Origin: a virus
IMG/VR virus record: IMGVR_UViG_3300025151_000185
Span: 1-30,247 of that record
Strand: one strand, 5' to 3'
DNA: 30,247 nucleotides
A model generated the notes under the pieces. That model was not told the origin of the DNA. It did no database searches and was given only the letters and a program-made list of their open reading frames with translations. Of this stretch, positions 15,846-23,679 are shown piece by piece (position 1 is the first letter of the stretch; each line of letters opens with the position of its first letter). Position numbers and translations under genes: made by a program.

Positions 15846-17567
15846 TTACGTTGAATACTGGTAAACTGCATCGCTGTCTAAACCTACAATGTACATCTTC
15901 GAGCCATCTGATTTAAACGAAATGCCAACAGGAACTGCTTCTTGAGTAGATACGCTGAAACTTACATTGTCGTAAGAAGCTGTGCTTAAGTCATAATTTG
16001 TTGACAAAGAATACCTATACACATTGTCATTTCCAGCACCAACAAAAAACATCTTGTCTCCAGAAGGATTAAAGTAAACGCTCTCTGGGGTATTATCTAC
16101 GGTGGCTACATTTATGCGAACTGAACTATACGAGCTAGTGCTTATGTCATATGCAGTACTTAAACTTAACTCATAGATGTAATCCGATCCTCGACAAGGA
16201 ATATAATACTTAGTTCCATCGCTGTTAAAAAACATACCAGAGGGAATAGTTATATCTGTTGGCAACGCATAAGAAACACTATCATAACTTGCAGTAGATA
16301 TATCCCACGCAGTTGACAGCGAATACTGAAACACGTCATCTAAATAAGAATCAATAATATACATTTTAGAACCGTCTGGCTTAAATGTTATTGCTCTGGG
16401 ATCAGCTGCCTGTGATGAGGTGTCAAACGATTTATTTTCATAGCTTGCAGTAGATAAATCCCATGCTGTCGATAAACCATATTGAAACAATGTATCAGCA
16501 GTTAAGTCTAATATGTAAAACTTTGTGCCATCAGGTTTAAAAAACATATCTATAGAAACAGACGACTGAGAAGAAATGTCAAAACTAACACTATCATAGC
16601 TTGCGTTAGCTAGGTCAGGGTCAGTCCAAGATGCGTATGGGTCTACTGTGGAATACTGGTAAGTGGCACCGCTGCCATTAGGATAATAAGCATTGTATGC
16701 TTTGGAGCCATCAGACTTAAATTCCAGACCTGTTTGACAATCCTCATTCAGACCAAATGATATATTGGCATAGGAAGCGGTAGAGATGTCAAAGGCAGTA
16801 GACAGATTAAATTGAAAGACACCCCCAACACTACTGCCAGATGCTTCAGTAAAGCTAATATACAACTTATCGCCAGTGGGCGTAAAATAAAGGCCGCTTA
16901 CTTGGTCCCCATAAGTATTTAAACTTGTGATTGATTTGTTGTCGTAAGAAATACCCGACAGCGTATAAGCCGTTGACAAGCTAAACTGCCATACAACATC
17001 GACGTTGTAGTCTGCAACGTAAACCTTTGTACCATCGTCGTTAAAGCGGATAGACGTGGGTTCTTCTGAGGATGAAGGCCATGAGGAAAACGATGAGTTA
17101 TCATAGCTTGCTGTACCCACGTCAAAAGCCGTAGATAAGCTGTACTGAAATATGGCTTCGACCCCTGACCCAAGCATAAACATGCGTGTACCATCAGCGC
17201 TGAACGCAATGTCTCTTGGCTGCGTTTCTTGAGCCGCAACAGAAAAACTTGTGTCGTAACTAGATGTGCTTAAATCCCATGCAGTGCTTAGATCATATTG
17301 ATGTATGCTATCACTGCCTATATCCCCAATCCAACAACGTGTCCCATCAGACTTGAACCTAAATATAGTTGCGCTGCTCGTTATTTCACTACCGCCTTCT
17401 TGGTTTACAGACACACTATCATAAGTTGCATAAGCTAGGTCAGGGTCAGTCCAACTAGACCCTGCTTCCCATATCTTAGTGCTGCCAACGTAAACGGCAG
17501 ATACGGTTGTGCTTCCGACAGCTATATTACTGAAGGCGGTAGAGCCAAGGTATGCTGTCTGCACCAT
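15846..17567 (-). CDS. Propeller-like tail surface protein, two five-unit modules (573 aa)
   Basis: Residues 1-36 are a short strand-rich anchor with YLGSTAFSN and VYVGSTKIWEAG, a type found at the N-terminus of phage tail proteins. Two modules follow. Each opens with WTDPDLAxAxYDSVS (residues 39 and 314) and closes with YQYST (303-307 and 569-573). Each contains five DG-x-(K/R)-(M/V/F/Y)-(Y/F) ... (F/Y/W)-(Q/R/E)-(Y/F/L)-S-L-S-T-A-(W/F/Y)-D units about 50 residues long. The 296-aa protein at 8649-9539 is a single five-unit module of the same kind. This fits one five-bladed (or five-unit) beta-propeller per module; a host-surface binding role is inferred. It begins three bases after the 46-aa gene. 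One sampled line (17161-17220) has 32 G+C of 60, well above neighbours, hinting at separate origin. Confidence 0.65.
   Translation of the reverse strand: MVQTAYLGSTAFSNIAVGSTTVSAVYVGSTKIWEAGSSWTDPDLAYATYDSVSVNQEGGSEITSSATIFRFKSDGTRCWIGDIGSDSIHQYDLSTAWDLSTSSYDTSFSVAAQETQPRDIAFSADGTRMFMLGSGVEAIFQYSLSTAFDVGTASYDNSSFSSWPSSSEEPTSIRFNDDGTKVYVADYNVDVVWQFSLSTAYTLSGISYDNKSITSLNTYGDQVSGLYFTPTGDKLYISFTEASGSSVGGVFQFNLSTAFDISTASYANISFGLNEDCQTGLEFKSDGSKAYNAYYPNGSGATYQYSTVDPYASWTDPDLANASYDSVSFDISSQSSVSIDMFFKPDGTKFYILDLTADTLFQYGLSTAWDLSTASYENKSFDTSSQAADPRAITFKPDGSKMYIIDSYLDDVFQYSLSTAWDISTASYDSVSYALPTDITIPSGMFFNSDGTKYYIPCRGSDYIYELSLSTAYDISTSSYSSVRINVATVDNTPESVYFNPSGDKMFFVGAGNDNVYRYSLSTNYDLSTASYDNVSFSVSTQEAVPVGISFKSDGSKMYIVGLDSDAVYQYST
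15849..17453 (-). repeat. Tandem duplication of a five-unit propeller module
   Basis: Module 1 is encoded by 16647-17453 and module 2 by 15849-16628. The opening WTDPDLA and closing YQYST match; internal units have diverged, though LSTAWD and STASYD recur almost unchanged. Confidence 0.75.
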
Positions 17568-17570
17568 TGT

Positions 17571-17711
17571 TTATCCTGTCACAAAGTAAATCGTGTTGGC
17601 GTCTGGAGAGGACGGCAGTGCTGCCACTACAGCAATCTTGTAGCCACCAATGGCAACGTAGCCACTGGTAGCCGAGATGTCATTCGTCTGGTGATTTATC
17701 GTGAGGCTCAT
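17571..17711 (-). CDS. 46-aa protein in the fibre cluster (short gene)
   Basis: An ATG at 17711 opens a 46-codon frame ending in TAA at 17571. It fills the space between the 101-aa gene (stop at 17715, three bases before this ATG) and the 573-aa gene (ATG three bases after this stop). The product begins MSLTINHQTNDISATSGYVA and ends ALPSSPDANTIYFVTG. The latter (L-P-S-S-P-D-A-N-T-x-Y-F-V) is a phrase I know from phage tail proteins. Perfect fit into the gap and family-like sequence argue for a real gene despite the lack of a strong ribosome site; translation is probably coupled to the upstream stop. A connector or chaperone for the following tail protein is possible but unproven. Confidence 0.7.
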   Translation of the reverse strand: MSLTINHQTNDISATSGYVAIGGYKIAVVAALPSSPDANTIYFVTG

Positions 17712-17714
17712 AAG

Positions 17715-18020
17715 TTATACCGCCGTTGATCCATCCATGTCATCTTGAGCCATGACCCAAGCATAGCACTTATCTACAAAGGCATCACCCGATGCAGCTT
17801 CAATATCTGTGAGGTTTGCGTTGTAACGTTTAAAGTCTACCTCACGAGTATCATCTGTGGGTGAGCTTGTAGCATAAGCTGACAAGTCAATCATAACTGT
17901 AAACTTTGGGTCTGACCCACGTTGACGTGACACAGCCGCTGTCACGATGCGGTAGTAAGCATTATTAAAGGCGATACCATACTGGCTTGCCCCTTCTGCG
18001 ATGTTGTGTTGTATAGCCAT
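17715..18020 (-). CDS. Small tail-associated protein of unknown function (101 aa)
   Basis: A compact mixed alpha/beta protein: an N-terminal strand region (YGIAFNNAYYRIVTAAVSRQ), a middle with VMIDLSAYATSS, and a C-terminal acidic helix (ITD-like NLTDIEAASGDAFVDKCYAWVM). There is no membrane segment or signal peptide. AAGGAGA lies about seven bases before the ATG. Position between three fibre genes and the propeller-like gene suggests a tail or fibre-attachment component. I know similar short proteins in phage tail regions but no assigned function. Confidence 0.62.
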   Translation of the reverse strand: MAIQHNIAEGASQYGIAFNNAYYRIVTAAVSRQRGSDPKFTVMIDLSAYATSSPTDDTREVDFKRYNANLTDIEAASGDAFVDKCYAWVMAQDDMDGSTAV

Positions 18021-18040
18021 CTGATTTCTCCTTCTAGGCG

Positions 18041-19171
18041 TTAATACGAATTATAGATCGTTTCTGATGATCTTAATGTGCATACCCACTTTACATTGGA
18101 AGATGCTGCACCCGTTACTAGAACACTTAATGCTCCATTCGTTGTATCCGCAGCTAAAGCAAGTCCCCAAGAAGGAGTATTATCTATAACAGTAATTGCG
18201 GAATTAACCAAAGTTGTAGTGCTTGCTGCACTTTCCCTTCTAATTAAACCTTCTACTTTCCACGCTGCACAGTTTGTGTCAGAAGCATTGCCTTGCCCCC
18301 TTGCTACAATCATTCCATCAAAAGCGATAGCACCGTAAGAAGGAACAACAAGTTGATTGTCACTACCTGCCGTTCCTAGTGATTGAAGGGAACTGTCCGA
18401 TGTAAGCGTACCTTGCGTATTATTGGCGGTTCGACCATGAATAACGAGCATACCCGTTTGGGCATAACCCTCCGTAACTAAAGAGCCTGTGCCGTGAACA
18501 AATTGGCCTTTTGCGTTACAGTTACTTCTTGCGCCTAGAGCCACGCCATAATTTTTACCACTTAGAACTCTAGCACCAGAACCTATAGCAACCCCATTAT
18601 TTGAGTTAACTCTAGCTTGACTGCCTAGAGCAATTGCTCCACTGGCTTGAGCGCCATAAGAGGAGGCACTGTTTCCTATACCTGCCGCAAAACTATTAGA
18701 ACCTGTCGCCCTAGATGCCCCAAGAGCAACAGCCCCAGTACTACTAGCTAAGGCATTATTCCCAACAGCAAACGCATGTTGTGCCGTTGCTTGAGCACCA
18801 TAACCAAAAGCAATACTATAATTAGCAGTAGCCTTAGCTTGACCTGCTCCTGCAATAGCCATTGTACCAGTAGCCCCATAACTAGAGCTATTTGTACCTA
18901 GGTGTATACTATGATTATAACCAGTACCTCCTGCGTAAGAATTGCCAATGGCGGTACTTGATGTACCTGCTACTACGGATCTTTCACCAATACCGATTGC
19001 ATCCGTACCAGTTACATTTGGAAGCGTAGAACTTCCCCCATAATTCTCTTTAACAAGGTTTAAACTACCACCACCACCAATTGCTGTGCCGTTTAAGAGT
19101 AAGTTTGTACCATCAGAACTTAGTGCTATGTCTGAACCGCTGCCCGTATGTTTTATATTAATAGCGCCCAT
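18041..19171 (-). CDS. Tail fibre, YadA-head-like repeats, third copy (376 aa)
   Basis: Residues 5-35 nearly repeat the start of the neighbouring 406-aa protein (HTGSGSDIALSSDGTNLLLN then GTAIGGGG). Residues ~55-235 are a run of 14-20-residue units with A-(I/V/F)-(A/G)-x-G cores (FGYGAQATA, VGNNALASS, IGSGARVLS), as in the left-handed parallel beta-roll of YadA-type trimeric adhesin heads. Residues ~240-376 are the C-terminal domain shared by all three fibres, with LALAADTTNGALSVLVTGAA and KWVCTLRSSE near the end. I chose the ATG at 19171 because it forms TAATG with the previous stop. An ATG 14 codons earlier would overlap the 406-aa gene. A trimeric receptor-binding fibre is expected. Confidence 0.72.
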   Translation of the reverse strand: MGAINIKHTGSGSDIALSSDGTNLLLNGTAIGGGGSLNLVKENYGGSSTLPNVTGTDAIGIGERSVVAGTSSTAIGNSYAGGTGYNHSIHLGTNSSSYGATGTMAIAGAGQAKATANYSIAFGYGAQATAQHAFAVGNNALASSTGAVALGASRATGSNSFAAGIGNSASSYGAQASGAIALGSQARVNSNNGVAIGSGARVLSGKNYGVALGARSNCNAKGQFVHGTGSLVTEGYAQTGMLVIHGRTANNTQGTLTSDSSLQSLGTAGSDNQLVVPSYGAIAFDGMIVARGQGNASDTNCAAWKVEGLIRRESAASTTTLVNSAITVIDNTPSWGLALAADTTNGALSVLVTGAASSNVKWVCTLRSSETIYNSY

Positions 19172-20391
19172 TATGCGTATGTAACCTCCGATGTGTGAAC
19201 CGTTGCTACCCAACGAATATCTGTTGAAGCTGCACCCGTGACTTCAATTTTCAAACAACCGTTTGTGGTATCTGCGGATAAAGCTAAAGCCCATCCTGTA
19301 GGTACGTTAAACTCATCTATTGTTGATTTAATTAAGGTTGTTGTACCTGCGTTAGCCTCTCTACGAATAGCACCTTTAAACTCCCAAGCACCTACATCAG
19401 TACCGTCTGCTGCTTGCTGTCTAGCAATACACGTTCCAGTAAAGAAATAAGCTGAGTTGTTGGGCAAGACTACTTGGTTTGTAGTATTTGGTGAACCGTT
19501 AATAGATGTTAATGCTTCAGCAGTGGCATCTGTTGTATCTGATCGCAAAACACGCTTGGCTGTTTGTGCATCGCCTCTGCTAGAAAAATCACCACTGGCC
19601 CATACGTCTTTACCATGATCATCATTGGTATCAGCATCGTGTCCACCTGCTCTTGAATAACTAGCTAACGCACGATTATTGCGACCGCCTCCTATAAAGG
19701 AATAGCCCCCTTCTGCTTGGTTCATCCAGCCGCCTACGACAGCAGCTTGCCCACTGGTAACTAGATTACTATCACCGCCCCAACATAAGGTATCAGTTGC
19801 AGTAGCTTTATTAAGATAACCACCTGCCATACTATAAGAGCCACTAGCACCATAGCTAGAGGATTTGTTTGTAATAGCTGCTGCAAAGCTGTGAGTACCC
19901 GATGTACGGCTATACGGCAAAGCTGTACTGTATAACCCTGCTGCTCTTGATGAATGCCCTAAAGCTGTTGCAAAATTTGAAGTGCTTTCAGCCTGAACAC
20001 CAAAAGCACTACCTTGGTATCCCGCAGAAGCATCGTAACCAACGGCTGTAGCCCATACGGCGGTAGAAGTAGTATTATAACCTATAGCTATATGACCATA
20101 AGTAGCAGTAGCATTATGCCCAATGGCGATTTGATAACTTTCTGTAGTAGAGCAATCTGCAAGACTACCAATAGCAATTGAACTTGTTCCATTTGCATTT
20201 GCACCTGAACCAATAGCTATCGACCTTGTTCCGCTTGCGGTGGGGTTGGTTGAGCTAGTAGTTTCAACAGCATAAAGGTCTGCACCACCGCCACCACCAA
20301 TGGCTGTTCCGTTTAACAGAAGGCTAGTGCCGTCCGACGATAGAGTAATTGCACTGCCTGAGCCTGTGTTGTCTAAATTAACCGAACCCAT
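19171..20391 (-). CDS. Tail fibre, YadA-head-like repeats, second copy (406 aa)
   Basis: Residues 1-37 are an N-terminal block almost shared with the 376-aa protein (24 of 27 residues alike from T9 to G35), perhaps the attachment part. Residues ~55-270 are YadA-head-like units (SIAIGSGANANGTSSIAIGS, then IAIGHNATA, IAIGYNTTS, TAVGYDASA). They include the SFAAAITNKSSSYGASG element found in each fibre of the cluster. Residues ~280-406 are the common C-terminal domain (VLRSDTTDATAEAL, NQVVLPNNSAYFFTGT, LALSADTTNG, DIRWVATVHTSEV). Its ATG follows directly on the TAA of the 817-aa gene. As with bacterial trimeric adhesins, a trimeric beta-roll is expected; ligand unknown. Confidence 0.75.
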   Translation of the reverse strand: MGSVNLDNTGSGSAITLSSDGTSLLLNGTAIGGGGGADLYAVETTSSTNPTASGTRSIAIGSGANANGTSSIAIGSLADCSTTESYQIAIGHNATATYGHIAIGYNTTSTAVWATAVGYDASAGYQGSAFGVQAESTSNFATALGHSSRAAGLYSTALPYSRTSGTHSFAAAITNKSSSYGASGSYSMAGGYLNKATATDTLCWGGDSNLVTSGQAAVVGGWMNQAEGGYSFIGGGRNNRALASYSRAGGHDADTNDDHGKDVWASGDFSSRGDAQTAKRVLRSDTTDATAEALTSINGSPNTTNQVVLPNNSAYFFTGTCIARQQAADGTDVGAWEFKGAIRREANAGTTTLIKSTIDEFNVPTGWALALSADTTNGCLKIEVTGAASTDIRWVATVHTSEVTYA

Positions 20392-22845
20392 TTAATAAAT
20401 TACCTCCGTAGTATTCACGGTTGCCACCCACCGAATGGAGTGTGATGCCTCACCTGTTACTGTGATTGCCACCGCACCGTTTGTTGTGTCTGCTGAAAGA
20501 GCAATACTCCAGTTTGCAGCGCCTGTGCTTTCACTGATTTTGTTGATGTTGTACGAGCCAAGGGCTGTCGTGGAGGCACTTCCCGCCCTCACCGCTCCAC
20601 CTTTGATTTCCCACACAGCGAAGTCGTTAGTGCTTGAGCTATCTTCACGGGCAATAACTGTACCTGTAAACCCATAACAAGAGTTATTAGGCAGATTAAC
20701 TTGGTTATCAGATTGAACGCCACCGTTGTTGCGAGTTGTTAAAGCCTCTGAGGTCGCATCGGTGGTATCCGCACGTAGAACATATGTTCCTGTTTGAGCG
20801 GAGCCTTCAGTACTGCCAAACCTTCCAGACGCATAAGAGTATTTCCCTTGACTTTCAGACAGCGCATATTCACCGAAAGAGGTCGCTAGATAAGCATTTG
20901 AGGTACTGTTTCCCACGGCAATTGAGTTTGTTCCAGATGCTGTACTAGCATATCCCAAAGAAAGTGACTTGGAACCAGATGCGTATGCGCTTGGCCCAAG
21001 TGCGATTGAATCACTTGCGGTGGCTCTTGATTGCAACCCAATTGAGATTGCAGCCCACCCCGTAGCCCCGTATGCTGCATTACTATTACCAATCACGGCC
21101 CCAAAGGATTTATAACCTGACGATAATGTATCTCCACCCAGTGCTACACTTTCTGTGTTGGACGCAATTGCATTCGTTCCGATAGCGACTGCATTTGTTC
21201 CACTCGCCGTAGGTGTCGTAGAACTAGAAGCATTATCTCTATAAAGGTCAGGGTCGCCACCACCGCCGCTTACAGTAGCAAAAGATAAGGCTCCAGAGCC
21301 ATCAGTTTGAAGAACCTGATTGGCGCTTCCGTCCGCCGTGGGAAGAGTATAGGCACCAGATACTTTGACTTGCGCAGTGCTTGAGCCGAGAGCAATTTGC
21401 TTGTCGGCTGTGGTGACTGCTTGGTAGCCAAGGGCTACACCGTTGTCGTGCAACGCACCGTAACTGCTTGAGTTAGTACCTATAGCACCTGCCAGTGAGT
21501 TTGAGTTAGTTGCGTAAGAGTTAGCAAGACCAACAGCATATTCGCCATAAGACCTTGCATTCCGACCCAAGGCTGCTCCCCCTGCGCCATATGCGTATGC
21601 ACTTGTGCCGAGGGCTATTGAATTTGTTGCAGTGGCGTATGCGCCATTGCCAAGGGCCGTTGAATACAGCCCTGACGCAAGCGAACCTTTGTGTAACGCC
21701 ATGCTCTCTGAGCCTGTGGCTGATGCCCCTGAACCAATCGCCACGGAGTCTGTATTGGTAGATTTAGCTAGCTCACCAATCGCAATACTGTTAGCACCAG
21801 TAGCACCATAGCTGCTTGTGTTGTTAGCTATAGCTGCCGCAAGACTGTCTGCACCAGAGGCGTAACTATCAGTAAGGGCTGTTGCTTGACTTCCTGCAGC
21901 CACCGCTTCTGAACCTATTGCAGTTGAGCCAGAGGGGTTTCCAGAGTTATCAGCGTTGTACCCGATTGCGGTGTTGTTATCTGTAGATGCAACAGATCTA
22001 CCTGCTCGGTATCCTATGCCAACGTTATAATCGCCAGTTAGCTTATTTAGGTTTGATCCAGTCGCAGCATTAAGACCGATACCAACATTACCAGAACCTG
22101 TCGTTACGAAACGACCTGCGTTTCTGCCATACAAAGTATTAGAGCTACCTGTTGTTATATATTGCCCTGATAAAGCACCAAATGCAACATTTTCAATACC
22201 TGTCGTTATGTCACCCAGAACATCACGACCAATGCCATAATTGTCAGTTGTTGTGTTGCTAACGCATGGGGTCAGGTCGTTTAGGTCAGTAGCACCGCCA
22301 CCTGAAGCATCTGCAAAGGTAACAGCACCTGAGCCATTTGTAGTCAGCACTTGACCGTTAGTACCGTCAGCCGTTGGTAAGGTGTAGGCATTGTTTACAT
22401 TGACTGTGCCTGTCGTTTGAATACCACCTGAGTAAGTTTCTAATTTTTTACTCCCTGAATGAAACACCTCCATTTGAGAGGCAGATAAAGTCATCAAACT
22501 TGTTCCAGAAGCATTTTTAAACTTAATCTCTTGGCCTTGAATATTTAAATGGCTTGAACCACTTTCAGTGATATAACTTGAAGTGCCGTCAGTATAAATT
22601 TCTAGCTCGTTACCTCCGCTAGAGCCGAATTTTACTTTAACATTATCGTCAAACTCAACGCCTGTTGCGCCGCCAATGTTACTGCTAACAAAAGAATAAC
22701 CTAAGCTAGTCCATGCAGTAGAGCCATCACCAATTTTTAACTTGCCTGTATCAGTTTCATAACCTTGCTCACCCTGAGAAAGTGTGGGGTTACTGCTAGT
22801 CCAGTTAGAGGCAGTATCTCTGCGTAATTGTATTTTGTTTGCCAT
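20392..22845 (-). CDS. Large tail fibre with Mtd-like N-domain and YadA-head-like repeats (817 aa)
   Basis: Residues 4-50 (KIQLRRDTASNWTSSNP through GKLKIGDGSTAWTSLGY) match the Mtd-N-type virion-attachment fold of phage tail proteins. Next come a fibre neck (to ~150), the block AYTLPTADG...QVLTTNGSGA at 153-174, YadA-head-like repeats at ~215-490, a second copy of the block at 498-519 (AYTLPTADG...QVLQTDGSGA), and a second repeat run at ~545-660. Residues ~685-817 are the C-terminal domain shared with the 406- and 376-aa fibres (TGTYVLRADTTDATSEALT, NQVNLPNNSCYGFTGTVIAR, IRWVATVNTTEV). It looks like an internally duplicated or fused fibre. It is the first fibre of the cluster, coupled to the 124-aa gene by TAATG, and is the only one with this attachment domain. 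A sampled line (21001-21060) has 31 G+C of 60. Confidence 0.78.
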   Translation of the reverse strand: MANKIQLRRDTASNWTSSNPTLSQGEQGYETDTGKLKIGDGSTAWTSLGYSFVSSNIGGATGVEFDDNVKVKFGSSGGNELEIYTDGTSSYITESGSSHLNIQGQEIKFKNASGTSLMTLSASQMEVFHSGSKKLETYSGGIQTTGTVNVNNAYTLPTADGTNGQVLTTNGSGAVTFADASGGGATDLNDLTPCVSNTTTDNYGIGRDVLGDITTGIENVAFGALSGQYITTGSSNTLYGRNAGRFVTTGSGNVGIGLNAATGSNLNKLTGDYNVGIGYRAGRSVASTDNNTAIGYNADNSGNPSGSTAIGSEAVAAGSQATALTDSYASGADSLAAAIANNTSSYGATGANSIAIGELAKSTNTDSVAIGSGASATGSESMALHKGSLASGLYSTALGNGAYATATNSIALGTSAYAYGAGGAALGRNARSYGEYAVGLANSYATNSNSLAGAIGTNSSSYGALHDNGVALGYQAVTTADKQIALGSSTAQVKVSGAYTLPTADGSANQVLQTDGSGALSFATVSGGGGDPDLYRDNASSSTTPTASGTNAVAIGTNAIASNTESVALGGDTLSSGYKSFGAVIGNSNAAYGATGWAAISIGLQSRATASDSIALGPSAYASGSKSLSLGYASTASGTNSIAVGNSTSNAYLATSFGEYALSESQGKYSYASGRFGSTEGSAQTGTYVLRADTTDATSEALTTRNNGGVQSDNQVNLPNNSCYGFTGTVIAREDSSSTNDFAVWEIKGGAVRAGSASTTALGSYNINKISESTGAANWSIALSADTTNGAVAITVTGEASHSIRWVATVNTTEVIY

Positions 22846-23219
22846 TAGGCAGAACCCCCATTAATATCGCCCAGAGTAGTGTCGTAGGTAGAAGCTGCTG
22901 CACCACCGTCAATAAGCCTATCTATAATATCATCCGCAGTAGCGGTTACAAAAACCTTTGCGTTACCAGATAAGTTAATAGCATTATTGGAGTTAGAGCT
23001 TTCTGTAACCACCCTAGTTAACGTTGTGCCTGATGCAGTATATACACCAGTTCCTATCTCAAAAGCTGTAGAATCTTCAATCGTATATCTTACAGTAGTA
23101 CCATCAGTCACCCCTGCAGAAGCAAAACTTTGATAGCCAGACTCAGCGCTGCCCAATGTTATTGTGCCAGTACCAGTAGTGCTAGTTCCCATTTTTGCTC
23201 TATTTACAAGAGTGACCAT
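22845..23219 (-). CDS. Small phage structural protein upstream of fibres (124 aa)
   Basis: The opening ([20 protein letters not shown], then [17 protein letters not shown]) and the following [19 protein letters not shown] and [12 protein letters not shown]...[12 protein letters not shown] match a small all-beta family often found just before or fused to phage tail fibres. I know it as a recurring domain without a clear name. It ends in a short helix (DDIIDRLID) and a Gly/Ser tail. Its TAA shares a base with the ATG of the 817-aa fibre. A role in fibre attachment or the virion surface is likely from position and family. Confidence 0.7.
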   Translation of the reverse strand: MVTLVNRAKMGTSTTGTGTITLGSAESGYQSFASAGVTDGTTVRYTIEDSTAFEIGTGVYTASGTTLTRVVTESSNSNNAINLSGNAKVFVTATADDIIDRLIDGGAAASTYDTTLGDINGGSA

Positions 23220-23229
23220 TAGTTAAATC

Positions 23230-23667
23230 CTATGTAAGTTGGATTACACCATTAGTAGCATTAAAGTCTACAGTAAAGCTATCGCCATCATTTAGTGTAA
23301 GAGATGAGCCATAATCATAGTAACCAACAATAGGATCAGCAGGTGATGTTACTGTATCATCATAAATATAAATATAACGGAATGGGCCAGTTGAACCACC
23401 CGTAGATGTTAGTGTAATGTCAGAAAGAACTAACTTATATGTACCACTTGCCTGTGCAGATGAAGTAGTTGTAATGTTACGAGAAGATAGGTTTCCGTAT
23501 GCTACCTCTGTTACATTACCAATAACACCATTACCATCTGTTGCAGGGTTAGGTGACTCAGATGCAGGTGCTGTATTAGACAGTGCAACTACAAACTGAT
23601 CGGACTCTAAGTCCATATTATGAACTGCGTTCTTAACGAAGTCATTTACTTTATTAAACGATGCCAT
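23230..23667 (-). CDS. Virion protein, second of two 145-aa sister genes
   Basis: An all-beta pattern: an N-terminal helix (FNKVNDFVKNAVHNMDLESD), then QFVVALSNTAP, alternating Thr/Ser strands, and a C-terminal GDSFTVDFNATNGVIQLT. The same order (helix, D-x-(I/F)-x-V-A-L, strands, G-D-x-F-T-(V/I)-x-F, closing strand with I) is seen in the upstream gene, and both are exactly 145 aa, so they are probably distant paralogues. AAGGAGT lies before the ATG. The family recurs near capsid genes of marine phages; decoration of the head or a neck/tail component are the likely options. Confidence 0.68.
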   Translation of the reverse strand: MASFNKVNDFVKNAVHNMDLESDQFVVALSNTAPASESPNPATDGNGVIGNVTEVAYGNLSSRNITTTSSAQASGTYKLVLSDITLTSTGGSTGPFRYIYIYDDTVTSPADPIVGYYDYGSSLTLNDGDSFTVDFNATNGVIQLT

Positions 23668-23679
23668 TTTATTTACTCC

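Noticed and set aside
19172-19213. Longer start of the 376-aa fibre
   Set aside because: It would overlap the 406-aa gene by 43 bases; the ATG at 19171 forms TAATG and its product lines up with the N-terminus of the 406-aa protein.
20392-22845. Diversity-generating retroelement acting on an Mtd-like protein
   Set aside because: Only the N-terminal attachment domain resembles Mtd. The C-terminal domain is not a recognisable C-type lectin, and no reverse transcriptase or template repeat is in the window.
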